NCBI GenBank assembly: GCA_039519185.1
Contig: CM076847.1
Coordinates: 20,891,251-20,955,250 of the forward strand
DNA: 64,000 nucleotides
Origin: Astragalus membranaceus
Lineage: Eukaryota > Streptophyta > Magnoliopsida > Fabales > Fabaceae
Direction: 5' to 3'
Both the position numbers and the translations under genes were made by a program. The notes beneath the pieces were generated by a model that saw nothing but the letters and a program-made list of their open reading frames with translations, was not told the DNA's origin and searched no databases. How positions within the stretch are numbered: position 1 is the first letter of the stretch; the number at the start of each line of letters is the position of its first letter. Of this stretch, positions 34,385 to 45,010 are shown piece by piece.

Positions 34385-35049
34385 TAGGGGTGCACAAAAT
34401 GTCCATGGTTAAAAAACCAATCCATAACCACTAAATATCCGGTTTATATAATTGGTCCCATAACCAAATTAGTGTAACTGGTTATTATTTTGCAAAACCG
34501 GTTATTTAACCGGTTATATCCATAACCAGATTTTATAACCGGTGTTTGGATTATTAACCGGATTTTAAATTTTTAACCGGATTTTGAATTTTTAACCGGT
34601 TTTTATATTTTTAATATCTATAATATAATAGTTATATAATATATATAAATATAAATATAAATACATATTTATATATGGAGGTGGTTCTAGTGGTGGCGGT
34701 GGCGGAGTTCTGGTGGCGGTCAACGCCGGTCAACGCCGGTCAACGGTGGTCAACGCCGGTCAACGGCGGTCAACGCCGGTCAACGGCGGTCAACGCCGGT
34801 CAACGGTGGTCAACGGTGGTCAATGGTGGTCAACGGTGGTCAACGGCGGTCAACGGTGGTCAATGGGCTTGGTTAAGTTTGATTGGATATGGATATTTTA
34901 TCTAGTTATAAAATATGGACATCCATATCCAATCCCAAAAAATAATATGGATATGGACATAACCAAATCCAAATATATGGTCATTTTTAAAATGGTTTTG
35001 GACATAGATTTGGATAAATTTAGATAACCGGATGTTTTGTGCACCCCTA
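34385..35049. mobile_element. Non-autonomous hAT-type element, 665 bp, with internal minisatellite
   Basis: The ends TAGGGGTGCACAAAATG and CATTTTGTG-like GATGTTTTGTGCACCCCTA are inverted repeats, flanked by an exact 8-bp target duplication gccataag (34377-34384 and 35050-35057). The subterminal parts have taaccgg/ccggtta and atatggata phrases in both orientations. The middle (about 34718-34862) is a 10-bp minisatellite, ggtcaacgcc/ggtcaacggt, about 15 units, which is why long false reading frames appear there. No transposase. Confidence 0.92.
34718..34862. repeat. 10-bp minisatellite (ggtcaacgNN)
   Basis: About fifteen units of ggtcaacg followed by cc, gg or gt, inside the hAT-type element. 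Two overlapping frames read through it as VNAGQR-type repeats; these are artefacts of the repeat. Confidence 0.9.
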
Positions 35050-35269
35050 GCCATAAGACATAATATAACAATGTAAGATAATTTCAATAGAAAAAAAAAT
35101 TGGATACCCCAATGGTAATTGACACCATATAAGAGAGATATAGATGTAGAAAAGATATGAGTGATAAATATAATAGGTGAGTGATGTAATAAGAAGAGAG
35201 AAATACAAATAACGAGGGGTGTTAGATGGGGGTTGATTTTTGAGGGGTGTTCAAAAATCAACATTCAAT

Positions 35270-35405
35270 CCCAAGTAGGTAGCTCAGTTGGCGAGCTAAG
35301 GGATATCGAAGGAGTGCATCAAAAGAGTGCAAGAAGAAAGTCCCGGGTTTAAACCCCAGAAACTAACATTCCCCCACCCCTACTAACATTGCTTAACAAA
35401 AAAAT
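35270..35405 (+). mobile_element. tRNA-derived SINE (family 2), 136 bp
   Basis: Starts cccaagtaggtagctcag with an A box TAGCTCAGTTGG and a degenerate B box (GGTTTAAACCC). It ends in an A-rich tail and is flanked by an exact 14-bp duplication aatcaacattcaat (35256-35269 and 35406-35419). It matches 30040-30175. Confidence 0.9.
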
Positions 35406-35419
35406 AATCAACATTCAAT

Positions 35420-37111
35420 TTCAATTGAGGGAGATACGAAGTTCTGATTATCTAGGACAGACCTTAACATGTTTGCGCTTGTTGTTGTGTTTGATTTCTT
35501 TATCATTTTTTTCAAGTTTGATTTTATGCCAAATCTAACAATTAATAAAGGAAAAAAATTTGTCAATTAATAAAAAAACCAATCAAATACAAGTTCGAAG
35601 AGATATGGGTAATTTATCTATTACTGAACTATAGGTTGAGAAAGTGTGTACTCTGACTCTTCGAAGCAGACCTGAATTGTCTGCAGTCAAAATACCACTG
35701 CATTCATGAGTCACACTAATTAAGGGTCAGGATTTTATAAGGTCATTTTATTTGTTTGTCCAAAAAACATTTTAAGGTCAGGATCTCATGCAGTCATATT
35801 TTTGACTCCAGAGAATCCATGTCCCTTCGAAGCCCCCCCTACCGCTTCTCTGTAACCCTAGATCGTTCGCCTCCCTAAGGGATATGGATTCACGGCAGTC
35901 ACCACAGCCTATCTCTCTCTCTCTATGTTTATTTTTATAATTGTTTATTAAATAAAAAAACCAAAGGCTAAGATTAATCTAAATTTGTATCTGATGGCTT
36001 CTGATTATTTGACTGCAGTCAATCACGGTCCTTCCCTAAGGGGAAGGGGGCTCCCTCCGCCGCCCTCGTCCCCACCCCCACGGCTTCTGATTATTTGACT
36101 GCAGTCAATCACGGTCCCTCCCTAAGGGGAAGGGGGGCTCCCTCCGCCGCCCTCGTCCCCACCCCCACCTATGTCGCTCCCCAACCCTCTCTATTTCCAC
36201 ACCCCACTGTCCTTCCCTCCTTTGACAACCATTGTTTATTTCCTCTGTTCTTAGACCATTTCTCGTTCTCTTCTCTCCTTTCATAAACTCGTTTTTACCT
36301 TCGATCTCTCTCCTGAGCTTGCTCCACTGATTTGAAAGTTAGCCTTGGGGTTTCTGTTTTGTGGTATCGGGAGAGTTAGAAGTGGAGGAGTCCAGCAGCG
36401 CTCGCGGCAGTTCTTCGTTGCTTAGGTGTTGTGGTTTGCCAGACTCCTAACATTTGGAAGTTTCTTTGGTTTGGCGTGAACCTGTGTGGCATTTTCTGTT
36501 TTGACGTTTTCTGCTTCATCATCTCACATTCACTCAGATTTGAGACTTTTGGGTCAGCTAGGGCTTCTACTTTTGCTTCTACTTCATCTCCTATGGTATT
36601 CTCTGTTTGTGGCTCCTTTATTGGATTTATCGTTGGAGTTATTAAATTGTTATTGGTGTTGAAGTGACATCAGCAGTTGATATAAGGGTGTTCATCGTGT
36701 TTCTAGTTTGCTGTGGTGTTTTGGTGTGTTTTGGAGTAGCCCTCTTTTAGCTTAATGAAGGTGTTTTGATAGCTTTGGTGTTGCTCTCGTTGAGCTTTGA
36801 TTTAACTTGTTCAAGGTGTTATGGTATTTAGTGGCTTTAAGGAGTCAATCCCTCATCTGAAGCGGCATGAGTGGAGTGGATCTATCATTAGAGTTTTTGT
36901 TGAGATGGTCATGAAGGGTGATCCTTGTTGTGATGGTTTTGGCCTTCTTTGGAGGTTTCTCGAGGGATTGGGGGTCTTGTTGGTGTTCTAGTAGCTTGGG
37001 TTTGTCGCATCTCAGTGTAGCTGCTGTTTTTGTTTGTCTCATTATGTTTTGGTAGGCTTGGTGTGCTTTGGTATAGTTTTTTTTCTTAGCTCCGGTGTAG
37101 CCTTTTCAAAG
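35420..37111. other. Unassigned segment, possibly a LINE-derived insertion
   Basis: It contains an 86-bp tandem duplication (35996-36081 and 36082-36168), a CT-rich leader-like stretch and a GT-rich tract (36690-37105) with repeated ggtgttttg and ggtgttgc phrases. The tract resembles 3' regions of plant LINEs. No reverse transcriptase or endonuclease frame is present. An 18-bp phrase at 35598-35615 recurs at 49032-49049, see findings. Confidence 0.35.
35996..36168. repeat. 86-bp tandem duplication
   Basis: Two copies starting ggcttctgattatttgactg and ending cacccccac, differing by a few bases and one extra G. Confidence 0.9.
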
Positions 37112-37241
37112 TGTTTTGGTAAATAGTGTATCCGGCCCAATTATCAGGCCCGTTAGACTTACATTTAGAATAGCCTATTTAAATGCATTAGTGCTTGTAC
37201 TCTAAAAACACTTGAAATAATATTCAGTATATTTTTCTACA
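37112..37241 (+). repeat. 5' LTR of the copia element
   Basis: About 130 bp. Relative to the 3' LTR it has a 20-bp deletion after aaatagtgta and a disturbed first few bases. The exact left edge is uncertain. Confidence 0.75.
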
Positions 37242-37710
37242 TGGTATCACGAGCTCTCGTTTTTGGGAGTCTCGCTTCCGCACAAAAACCATAGCCGTCA
37301 TCTCTCCAACTTTTTTGCTGCCTTTATTGCAGTTTCTTGGCACCTTCATCGTGTCATTCTCCCTTATTTTCAGTCCTAAAAACACTGTTTATCGAGGTTA
37401 CTGTTCATCACCGTCACTGTTCACGTGCGACTGCTCACTTGTACGGTAGTACTGTTTATCCGTACGCGTTACTGTCCATTACGGGAATACCATTTATAGT
37501 GTGCAGCCACTACTATTCACAGTTGGCATACTGTTTACTCCTTTTTCGGGCCACTCAGAGTTCGTTTTTCTTTTACGTTCGTTTGTGGATTATTTGTGGT
37601 ATACACCTTGGGTATTTTTTGGTCACCATCATCGGCGCCGCCATCTGTTGTCTTCTCTGCAGTTATTGTTACTATTTTTGGTCTCTTGTTTTCTTGTTCG
37701 TTTTTCAATA
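37242..37710. other. Copia leader and deleted gag region
   Basis: The sequence after the primer site has no recognisable gag motif or CCHC knuckle. The frames present are short. It joins directly to a protease-like region from about 37711. Confidence 0.5.
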
Positions 37711-39816
37711 TGATTGATAATATCACTAATGATTACTCTTTATCATTCACCGAAGATGAGGTGAATCGTTTAAAGGCTATACTTGACTCTCTCAGCAAGT
37801 CTTCTGGAAGTTGTTCTCTACCAACAACCGGCTTGAGCGAATGCTCCCGATTCTTTAATGTTTATGGTAAAATCCCTAAGGATGCTTGGATTTTGGACTT
37901 TGGTCCCACCGACCACATGACATTCAATTCAAGTTTATTTTCTTACTATACCTGAGAAGAATTGTTATGTTACAGTTACTAATGGTTCTTATGCCCGTAT
38001 TGATGGCTCTGGAAGTGTTAATTTTCAACCTTCACTTCAATTACAAGATGTGCTACATGTTCCCACACTGTCTCACAATCTAATATCTGTTCGTAAACTC
38101 ACCGTGATCGGAATTGTAAAGTAACAATTTTCACTTATTGTGTTTTACAGGATCTTACCACAGGGAAGACAATTAGAGTTGCTAAGGAAAAGGGAGGGTT
38201 ATACTACTTATCTGATGAACCAGATTGTTCGAAGGTGCTGGCTTTCTGCTTGCAGACTGAGTCTTCTCATTCGGCTGCACAAATTTGGCTTCAGCGTCTT
38301 GGTCATCCTCCATTCTCTTTAGTTAAGTCTATGTTCTCTTCTTTGTTTTTACACCATTCAGTTGAGTCTTCTAAATGTAAAGTTTGTGAGTTAGCTAAGC
38401 ATCATCGTGTCTCTTTTACTCCTAGTTCCACTAAAAGTGTTGAACCATTTGAGCTTATACATTCTGATGTTTGGGGACCTGCACCTATTTCTAATGTTTC
38501 GGGTGCTAAATGGTTTGTGTCATTTATTGATGATTGTACTCAAGCAACTTGGATATTTTTGATGAAGGATAAATCAGAAGTACCAGAGTTATTTATCAGA
38601 TTTTATCACATGGTGCAAACACAATTTGGCAAAGGCATTAAAAGAATTCGTTCTGACAATGGCAAAGAATATGCCAATCAGAGTCTTTCAAATTTTATCA
38701 GTCAACAAGGAATTTTTCATGAGTTTACATGTGTCGACACCCCAAAACAAAATGGTGTCGCAGAAAGAAAGAATTGTCATTTACTTGAAGTTGCTCGAGC
38801 CATTCTTTTTCAAATGGCAGTTCCTAACTCATACTGGGGAGAAGCAGTATTGACTGCTGCCTACTTGATTAATCGAGTCCCATCTCGAATGTTAGGTAAT
38901 CTCAGTCGTGTTCAGTTTATGACTTCACGGTTTCCTTCTGTTCCTGTTTTGCAGAGTCTTGAATCTCGAGTGTTTGGTTGTGTTGCTTTTGTCCATGTTC
39001 ACAAACAACACCGAAGTAAGTTGGACCCCCGTGCAGTCAGATGCATTTTTGTGGGTTATCCTCCCGACAAGAAAGGATATAAATGTTATCATTCTCCTAG
39101 TCGTAAGTACTTTATCTCTAAAGATGTCACGTTTCATAAAAATGTATCCTACTTCACTCGTCCTCAGCTTCAGGAGGAGAGCATTCATGATGATTTGGAA
39201 TCTGAGTTTCTATTCCTACCTGAGTTTCCTGTGACTCCTGTCTTAAGTCCTACTACTAGTCCTACTTCCACAAGTCTAACTATTGAGTCTCCTACTTCTA
39301 TTTTGGTTCCTCCTTTGTCTTCTGGTTTGCACGAACCATCATCATCGACACCAGCAAACACTAAGGCTGGTGAGCCAATTATGGTGTATCAGAGAAGAAG
39401 TAAGCCTGACCTGCTCCAGACACAGCCTCAATTGCCTGAACCGGAGGTAAGTACTGAAATTAACCCTCCTATTAGTGATTCCCACAGTTCTGACACTAGT
39501 GACACTGATACAGATGATTTGCCTATTGCTTTGAGGAAAGGGAAAAGGTCTTGTGCCAAATACCCTATTTCTCAATTTGTCTCCACTAAAAATCTTTCTG
39601 TGCAACATTAGAGTTTTATTTCAACTGTTGACTCTGATAATCCCATCATCTGTTCAAGAAGCATTCAAAGATAGAAATTGGGTTCAAGCCATGGATGAGG
39701 AAATGAAAGCACTTGAGAAGAATGGAACATGGGAAATTGTTGAGAGATCAGGAGGCAAGAAGCCCATTGGTTGCAGGTGGATCTATACAGTTAAGCACGT
39801 ATCAGATGGTACTATT
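37711..39816 (+). pseudogene. Copia pol, 5' part: protease, integrase, start of reverse transcriptase
   Basis: A protease-like site reads D-F-G-P where D-S-G-A is usual (about 37890). The integrase follows, with a zinc motif (CKVCELAK near 38385) and catalytic core (HSDVWGP near 38462, then RSDNGKEY near 38651, GVAERKN near 38756). A reverse transcriptase start (WVQAMDEEMKALEKNGTWEI, about 39680) ends at the CACTA insertion. Breaks include a frameshift after 37950, a shift near 38105 and a TAG at 39609-39611 with a frame change. After the CACTA element the polymerase resumes at 47517, and the frame matches when the element and one target copy are ignored. Confidence 0.9.
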
Positions 39817-39835
39817 CACTACAAAAAATGTTGCC

Positions 39836-40110
39836 TTTAGCGACGAAATTAGAGAGGGACTTTATGTCCCTCGCAAAAACTGATATTAGCGACGGCATTA
39901 GCGAGGGGATAGAGCTGTCGAATTTTTTAAGCATTAGCGACGGAAATTTTAGCAATAGCGACGGCCAGGCCATCGCTAATGTCCTGGGCGGGAAAAATTA
40001 GCGACGGCTATAGTGTCCCTCGCAAAGGTTTTTTGACCGTTCAACGCGTGGCACCGCGTGGAAATGTTTGTAACGGTTAGCGACCGCCCATGCCGTCGCT
40101 AATGCCGTCG
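39836..40110. repeat. CACTA-2 left subterminal repeats
   Basis: Multiple ttagcgacggc / tccctcgcaaa motifs in both orientations over about 275 bp. Confidence 0.85.
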
Positions 40111-41136
40111 CTAATCTCAAATTAGTTTCCAAATCTGAATCTCAGAACAGAACCCCTCATTTCTCTCTTCTCCTCTCTCTCTCCGCCTCTCCGCCTCTCT
40201 CTCTCTGCCTCTCTCTCTCACCTACGACGGCCACCCCACCACCACCATCACGTACCTACGACCTCCTCTCTCCGTCACCTCCTCACTCCGGCTCTCTCTC
40301 TCTTCGCCTCCTCACCGTCTCTCTCTCCGCCTCTCTCTTCCTACGGCCACCCAAACGCCGCCAACGCCGCCAAGGCCACCACCCTCACAACCACCACCAC
40401 CATCCTCACCTACCTACGACAGCTCCTCTCCGCCATCTCGCCCTCTCTCTCTCCGCCTCTCTCTCTCACCTACGGCCAACAACCACCCACCACCACCGTC
40501 ACAACCACCCACCACCACCACCACCTACTTTCTGTCTGTCTCTCTCTCAGCCTCTCTCTCTCTCTCACCTATGAACCTGAACTGTGCACCGCCGCCGCCA
40601 CGACCACCACGAATTTCTGCCCTCTCCCTTTTGTAGGTTTTGATATTTTTTTTATGATATTTTTTTGATATTGATTTTTTAAATTTGTTTTGATTTATGT
40701 TTTTTGATTGATTTAGGATTGACATCGTTGGTGTTTGGAGTTTAAGAACCGCACCAGAGTGCGCATCGTCACCGAACAACCGCACCAGACGTCAATTTCA
40801 TAACGGTTAGTTTAATTGAAAAATATTTAATTATTGTTTTGATGAACCCTAGGTTAGATGACTGTGTGTTGTTGATGGAAAAGGGTGAGGGACATCCTAA
40901 CCCCCATATTTTGCTCGAAATCATCTCCATTGAGATAATTGCGAGACGATACTAACAACGGTAAGGTTGGGAGTTATATGAAATAACTTCCTTCACTACT
41001 TGGATGGAAAAGGGTTTTGTGCTGTCCTTAACCCCCATATTCGGCTCGAAATCATCTCCACTGAGATCATATTGATGCCACTAACTTGAAATATTATTGG
41101 GAATGTTATCTAACACGTTTTCTTAAATACGTGTAG
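40111..41136. other. CACTA-2 leader/promoter region
   Basis: Very CT-rich and CCACCA-rich from 40150 to 40620, then AT-rich. A duplicated phrase (ggaaaagg followed by cctaacccccatatt and ctcgaaatcatctccattga) occurs near 40878-40935 and 41007-41070. It probably contains untranslated leader exons of the transposase gene. Confidence 0.5.
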
Positions 41137-44100
41137 ATGAATTTGTATGAATTTAATCGTGATTGGGTGTATGATCGGTTATATCCGAGAAGAGCGGGTT
41201 TAAAGGAATCTTTTGTAATTGGGGTTGAACAGTTTCTTGTGGTAGCGTGGCGACATGAATTGGCTCAACAGGAAAAAGGGGTTAGATGTCCATGCTTAAA
41301 ATGCGACGGTGAACCTATTATGACCGATGATGAAATCAGGGATCACTTGTATCATTGGGGGTTTAGGCCTAATTATTGGATTTGGGTAGACCATGGAGAA
41401 CAACAATTTCAAAATTTTGAGATAGGGGCTTCAAGCAGTTCTGGTGTTGGTGTTCCACGTAATGAAATTTTTGAGTCGATGCAAAACATGATTTGCGATG
41501 GTCTCAGGGTGAATGTGCCATTTGATGAGCCTCAATATGATGATAATGATGAACTTCCAAATGAAGAAGCACAAATTTTTTATAATTTGTTAAGAGATTC
41601 AAACACACCGTTGTTTGAAGGCTCGCCACATTCAAAATTATCTATGTGTGTGAAACTTTTAGCTCTCAAGTCCATGAGTAATATTTCTGAGGTGGTTTTA
41701 GACTATGTGACTGAAATGATGTTGGAAGAAACACCTAATAAGGATAATTTGCCAAAAAGTTATTATGAAGCAAAGATGTTAGTTTCAAAGCTGGGATTGA
41801 AATTTAAGAAGATTGATTGTTGTGAGAAAGGGCACATGTTGTTTTACAACAACGAATTTGGTAAAAATGATGGTGAGCTACTTGAATGCAAATTCTGTGG
41901 AAGACCAAGGTATCATGATCGTAAAGGGGCAAAACGTAATTATAAACCTATCCCTGTAAAGTCGATGTTATATTTGCCTATAGTTCCAAGGTTGCAAAGA
42001 ATGTTTGCATCGGCCGAAATTGCGCAGAAAATGACTTGGCATTATGACAATAGGCGTACCTCGGACGACATTTTACGCCACCCATCCGACGGTGAAGCGT
42101 GGAAGCACTTTGATCAAGTGCATTCAGATTTTGCCTCAGACCCACGGAATGTTCGGCTTGGTTTGTGCTCTGATGGGTTTACTCCATATATCCAAGCATC
42201 GGCGTCACCCTACTCTTGTTGGCCAGTCATTGTTACCCCTTACAATCTTCCTCGTGAGATGTGCATGACTAAACCGTATATGTTTTTGACTTGTTTGATA
42301 CCTGGTCCATCCAATCCAAAAGCTAACATTGATATCTTTTTGGAACCTCTGATTGATGATCTTAAGAGATTGTGGGGGGGGGGGGGGGTTTTGACATATG
42401 ATGCAGCACGAAAGAAAAACTTTATGATGAGAGCTGCATTGATGTGGACAATTAACGACTTTCCTGCTTATGGTATGTTGTCTGGTTGGGGGACTCACGG
42501 TAAATATGCATGTCCGCACTGCATGGAACACACAAAGGCGTTTACGCTAAAGTACGGGGGCAAGAGTTCTTGGTTTGACTCGCATCGTAGATTCTTACCG
42601 CAAGATCATAAATTTAGAAAGAACAAGAAGGCCTTCATGAAAGGGGCAGTTGAAACAGATGGACCACCGCCTTTGTTGACATCAGGTGAAATCTGGAGCA
42701 GAGTTATGGATTTTCCAGAAGCCACAGAGGTAGGGGAGCTCACCCGGGTGGATGGTTATGGACAGTGGCACAATTGGACAAAAAAAAGCATATTTTGGAA
42801 TCTCCCATATTGGAAAGATAATTTGTTGAAGCACAATCTTGATGTTATGCACATCGAGAAGAATTTCTTTGACAACATATTTTTCACTGTGATGAATGTG
42901 AAAGATAAAACCAAAGACAATAATAAGGCTAGATTGGATTCTGCTCTTTATTGTAGCAAACATCGATCTGATTTGAATTTGGTGGAAATGCCTAATGGGA
43001 AGATGTTAAAACCGAAAGCCAAATACTGTCTAACACCAGATGAAGCGAAAAATGTTTGTCGATGGTTGAAAGAATTGAGGATGCCAGATGGTTATTCTTC
43101 TAACCTTGCAAGATGTGCCGATGTGAACACTGGGAAGATGTATGCGATGAAAAGTCATGATTGTCATGTATTCATGGAGTGTTTGCTTCCAATTGCTTTT
43201 AATTCATTACCAAAGTGTGTTTTGGAACCACTTATTGAAGTGAGTCAATATTTTAAAAATATGTGCTCTTCAACATTGAGAAGGGATGATCTTATTAAGA
43301 TGGAGCAGAATATTCCTTTCATTATTTGTAAGTTGGAGAGAATATTTCCTCCCGGTTTCTTTGATTCCATGGAGCATTTACCGGTTCACCTTGCGTATGA
43401 AGCAAGGCTTGGTGGACCAGTTCATTATAGGTGGATGTATCCATTTGAGAGGTAATTATCTATTTCAACATTTTTTTAAAATTATCTTAATTAGTATGAT
43501 TATTAGTTTAATGAAGTATTTTTCTTTCAACAAATAGATTAACGGGTGATTATAAACGATCGGTGAAGAATAAAGCTAGAGTTGAAGGATCGATCTGCAC
43601 AGCTTACCTACACCGTGAAACAATTTATTTTTGTTCACATTATTTCAACAACTTTATGTTGTCAGCAAATAATAGAAACGAAGTGGAGATTGAAGAAGAA
43701 AGACACCCGCTCACTTTATCTGTGTTTATCAAACCCGGTCGCCCTTCGGGTAAGAAGTCAACCAATTACTTATCAGATAAAGAGCATAAATCAGCACATG
43801 TTCATGTCTTGATCAATTGCACTGAAGTTAAACCATATCTTGAATAAGTATGCTCCAATTCAGTTAATCTATACTGTATGAAGTTAAATAATAATTTGAT
43901 CAACTTTCAATCTAAAGAGTAATAATATTTCTTTTTCAGTGCATTCTTACGAATTGAGGGTATAGGCGTTGAAGAATCTTCTATTCGTATACATGAAAGT
44001 TTTCCATCCTGGTTTAAGGCTAGAGTAAGTAACCAAATCCCCAAGGCGCTGAATAATTCTTTAAAGTAAATATGAGACATAACTTATTTTTTTCCATATG

Positions 44101-44784
44101 TGGTTTACTTAGGTTTATGAAGCAGAACCAACTCCCCAAATCCGACACTTGAGGAACTTAGCCAATGGTCCTTTTCTTGAGGTGACCGAGTGGCACACGT
44201 ACCTAGTTAATGGTTACAAATTTGACACCCAATCATGGAGTGAGGGAAAAAAAACAATTAATAGTGGGGTATATGTTAAAGGTGAAATAGGAGGAGGTGA
44301 AAATGACTTCTACGGTGTGATCGAACGCATATATGAACTTGAATACCCACGGTTAGACTATGAAAAGAGAATAGTTTTGTTTTTCTGTAGATGGTTTGAT
44401 CCATCTGTTAGAGGAATGAAATTGAATCCAAAATGTAATACCGTGGACATTCGAATGAATGGAAGGTATAAACTTTATGATCCGTTTATCATGGCAGAAA
44501 ATGTGAGGCAGGTGTATTATGTTCCATATCCATCAACTCAGAGAGGATGGTGTGTTGCAATTAAGACAAAACCACGGGGTCACATTGAAGGCACTGATGC
44601 GGAGGATGAGGTTCCTTATCAGGTGGATGAAATTTCAGGAGTAGATGAGGTGCTTGAATTTGAACCGATTGACTCCTTATGTGATGATCGACACCTAGTT
44701 GAAGAAGTTGATGAAGATGAAGAACAGAATGAAGATGAAGAACAGAATGAATATGAAGATGATGTAGAGAATGAAGATGAATAA
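41137..44784 (+). CDS. TNP2-type CACTA transposase (about 1125 residues if spliced as proposed)
   Basis: Exons 41137-43451, 43538-43843, 43940-44024 and 44113-44784 join in frame. Domains in order are an N-terminal Transpos_assoc region (residues 1 to about 85, NRDWVYDRLYPRRAGLKESF and CPCLKC), the TNP2 core (about 280-540, HPSDGEAWKHF, CSDGFTPY and GMLSGWGTHGK), a DUF4218-type region (from HDCHVFMECLLP through FDSMEHLPVHLAYEA), and a C-terminal DUF4216-type region (NDFYGVIERIYELEYP, YYVPYPSTQRGW), ending in an acidic tail. The enzyme should cut and join element ends at CACTA termini in the nucleus. Oddities are a run of 15 G at 42374-42388 that inserts extra glycines (LWGGGG, where CACTA-1 has LWNG), and intron 2 starting AT instead of GT (43844). 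Confidence 0.88.
42374..42388. repeat. Homopolymer of 15 G inside the transposase exon
   Basis: It encodes a polyglycine stretch in frame. A change of length by one or two would break the gene. Confidence 0.9.
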
Positions 44785-45010
44785 GAGAAATATGAATTTG
44801 AACCGATTGACTCCTTATGTGATGATGACTCCTAGTTGTATATGATTAATCTTATATATGTTGTCTACTTATGTTGACTCCGTATGTTGTCTTTAAATTT
44901 ATTAGAATCATTAATATATCAATATTGTTCTTTATGACTCATTATGTTGTCTTTAAATTAATATATGAATATTGTTCTTTATCACATTTCGTTTCTTTTT
45001 TTTAATAGAT
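44785..45010. other. Spacer between CACTA-2 genes
   Basis: The phrase gaatttgaaccgattgactc from the transposase end (about 44653) is repeated at 44791, and tccttatgtgatgat with it, so a short duplication lies just after the stop. AT-rich sequence with repeated tatgttgtcttta phrases follows. Confidence 0.5.

Noticed and set aside
34675..35027. Two overlapping frames with VNAGQR/GGQRWST repeats
   Set aside because: Created by a 10-bp minisatellite inside a hAT-type element.
37337..37717. 126-codon frame as copia gag
   Set aside because: No capsid or CCHC motif, cysteine/tyrosine-rich random composition, and overlapping frames of equal length.
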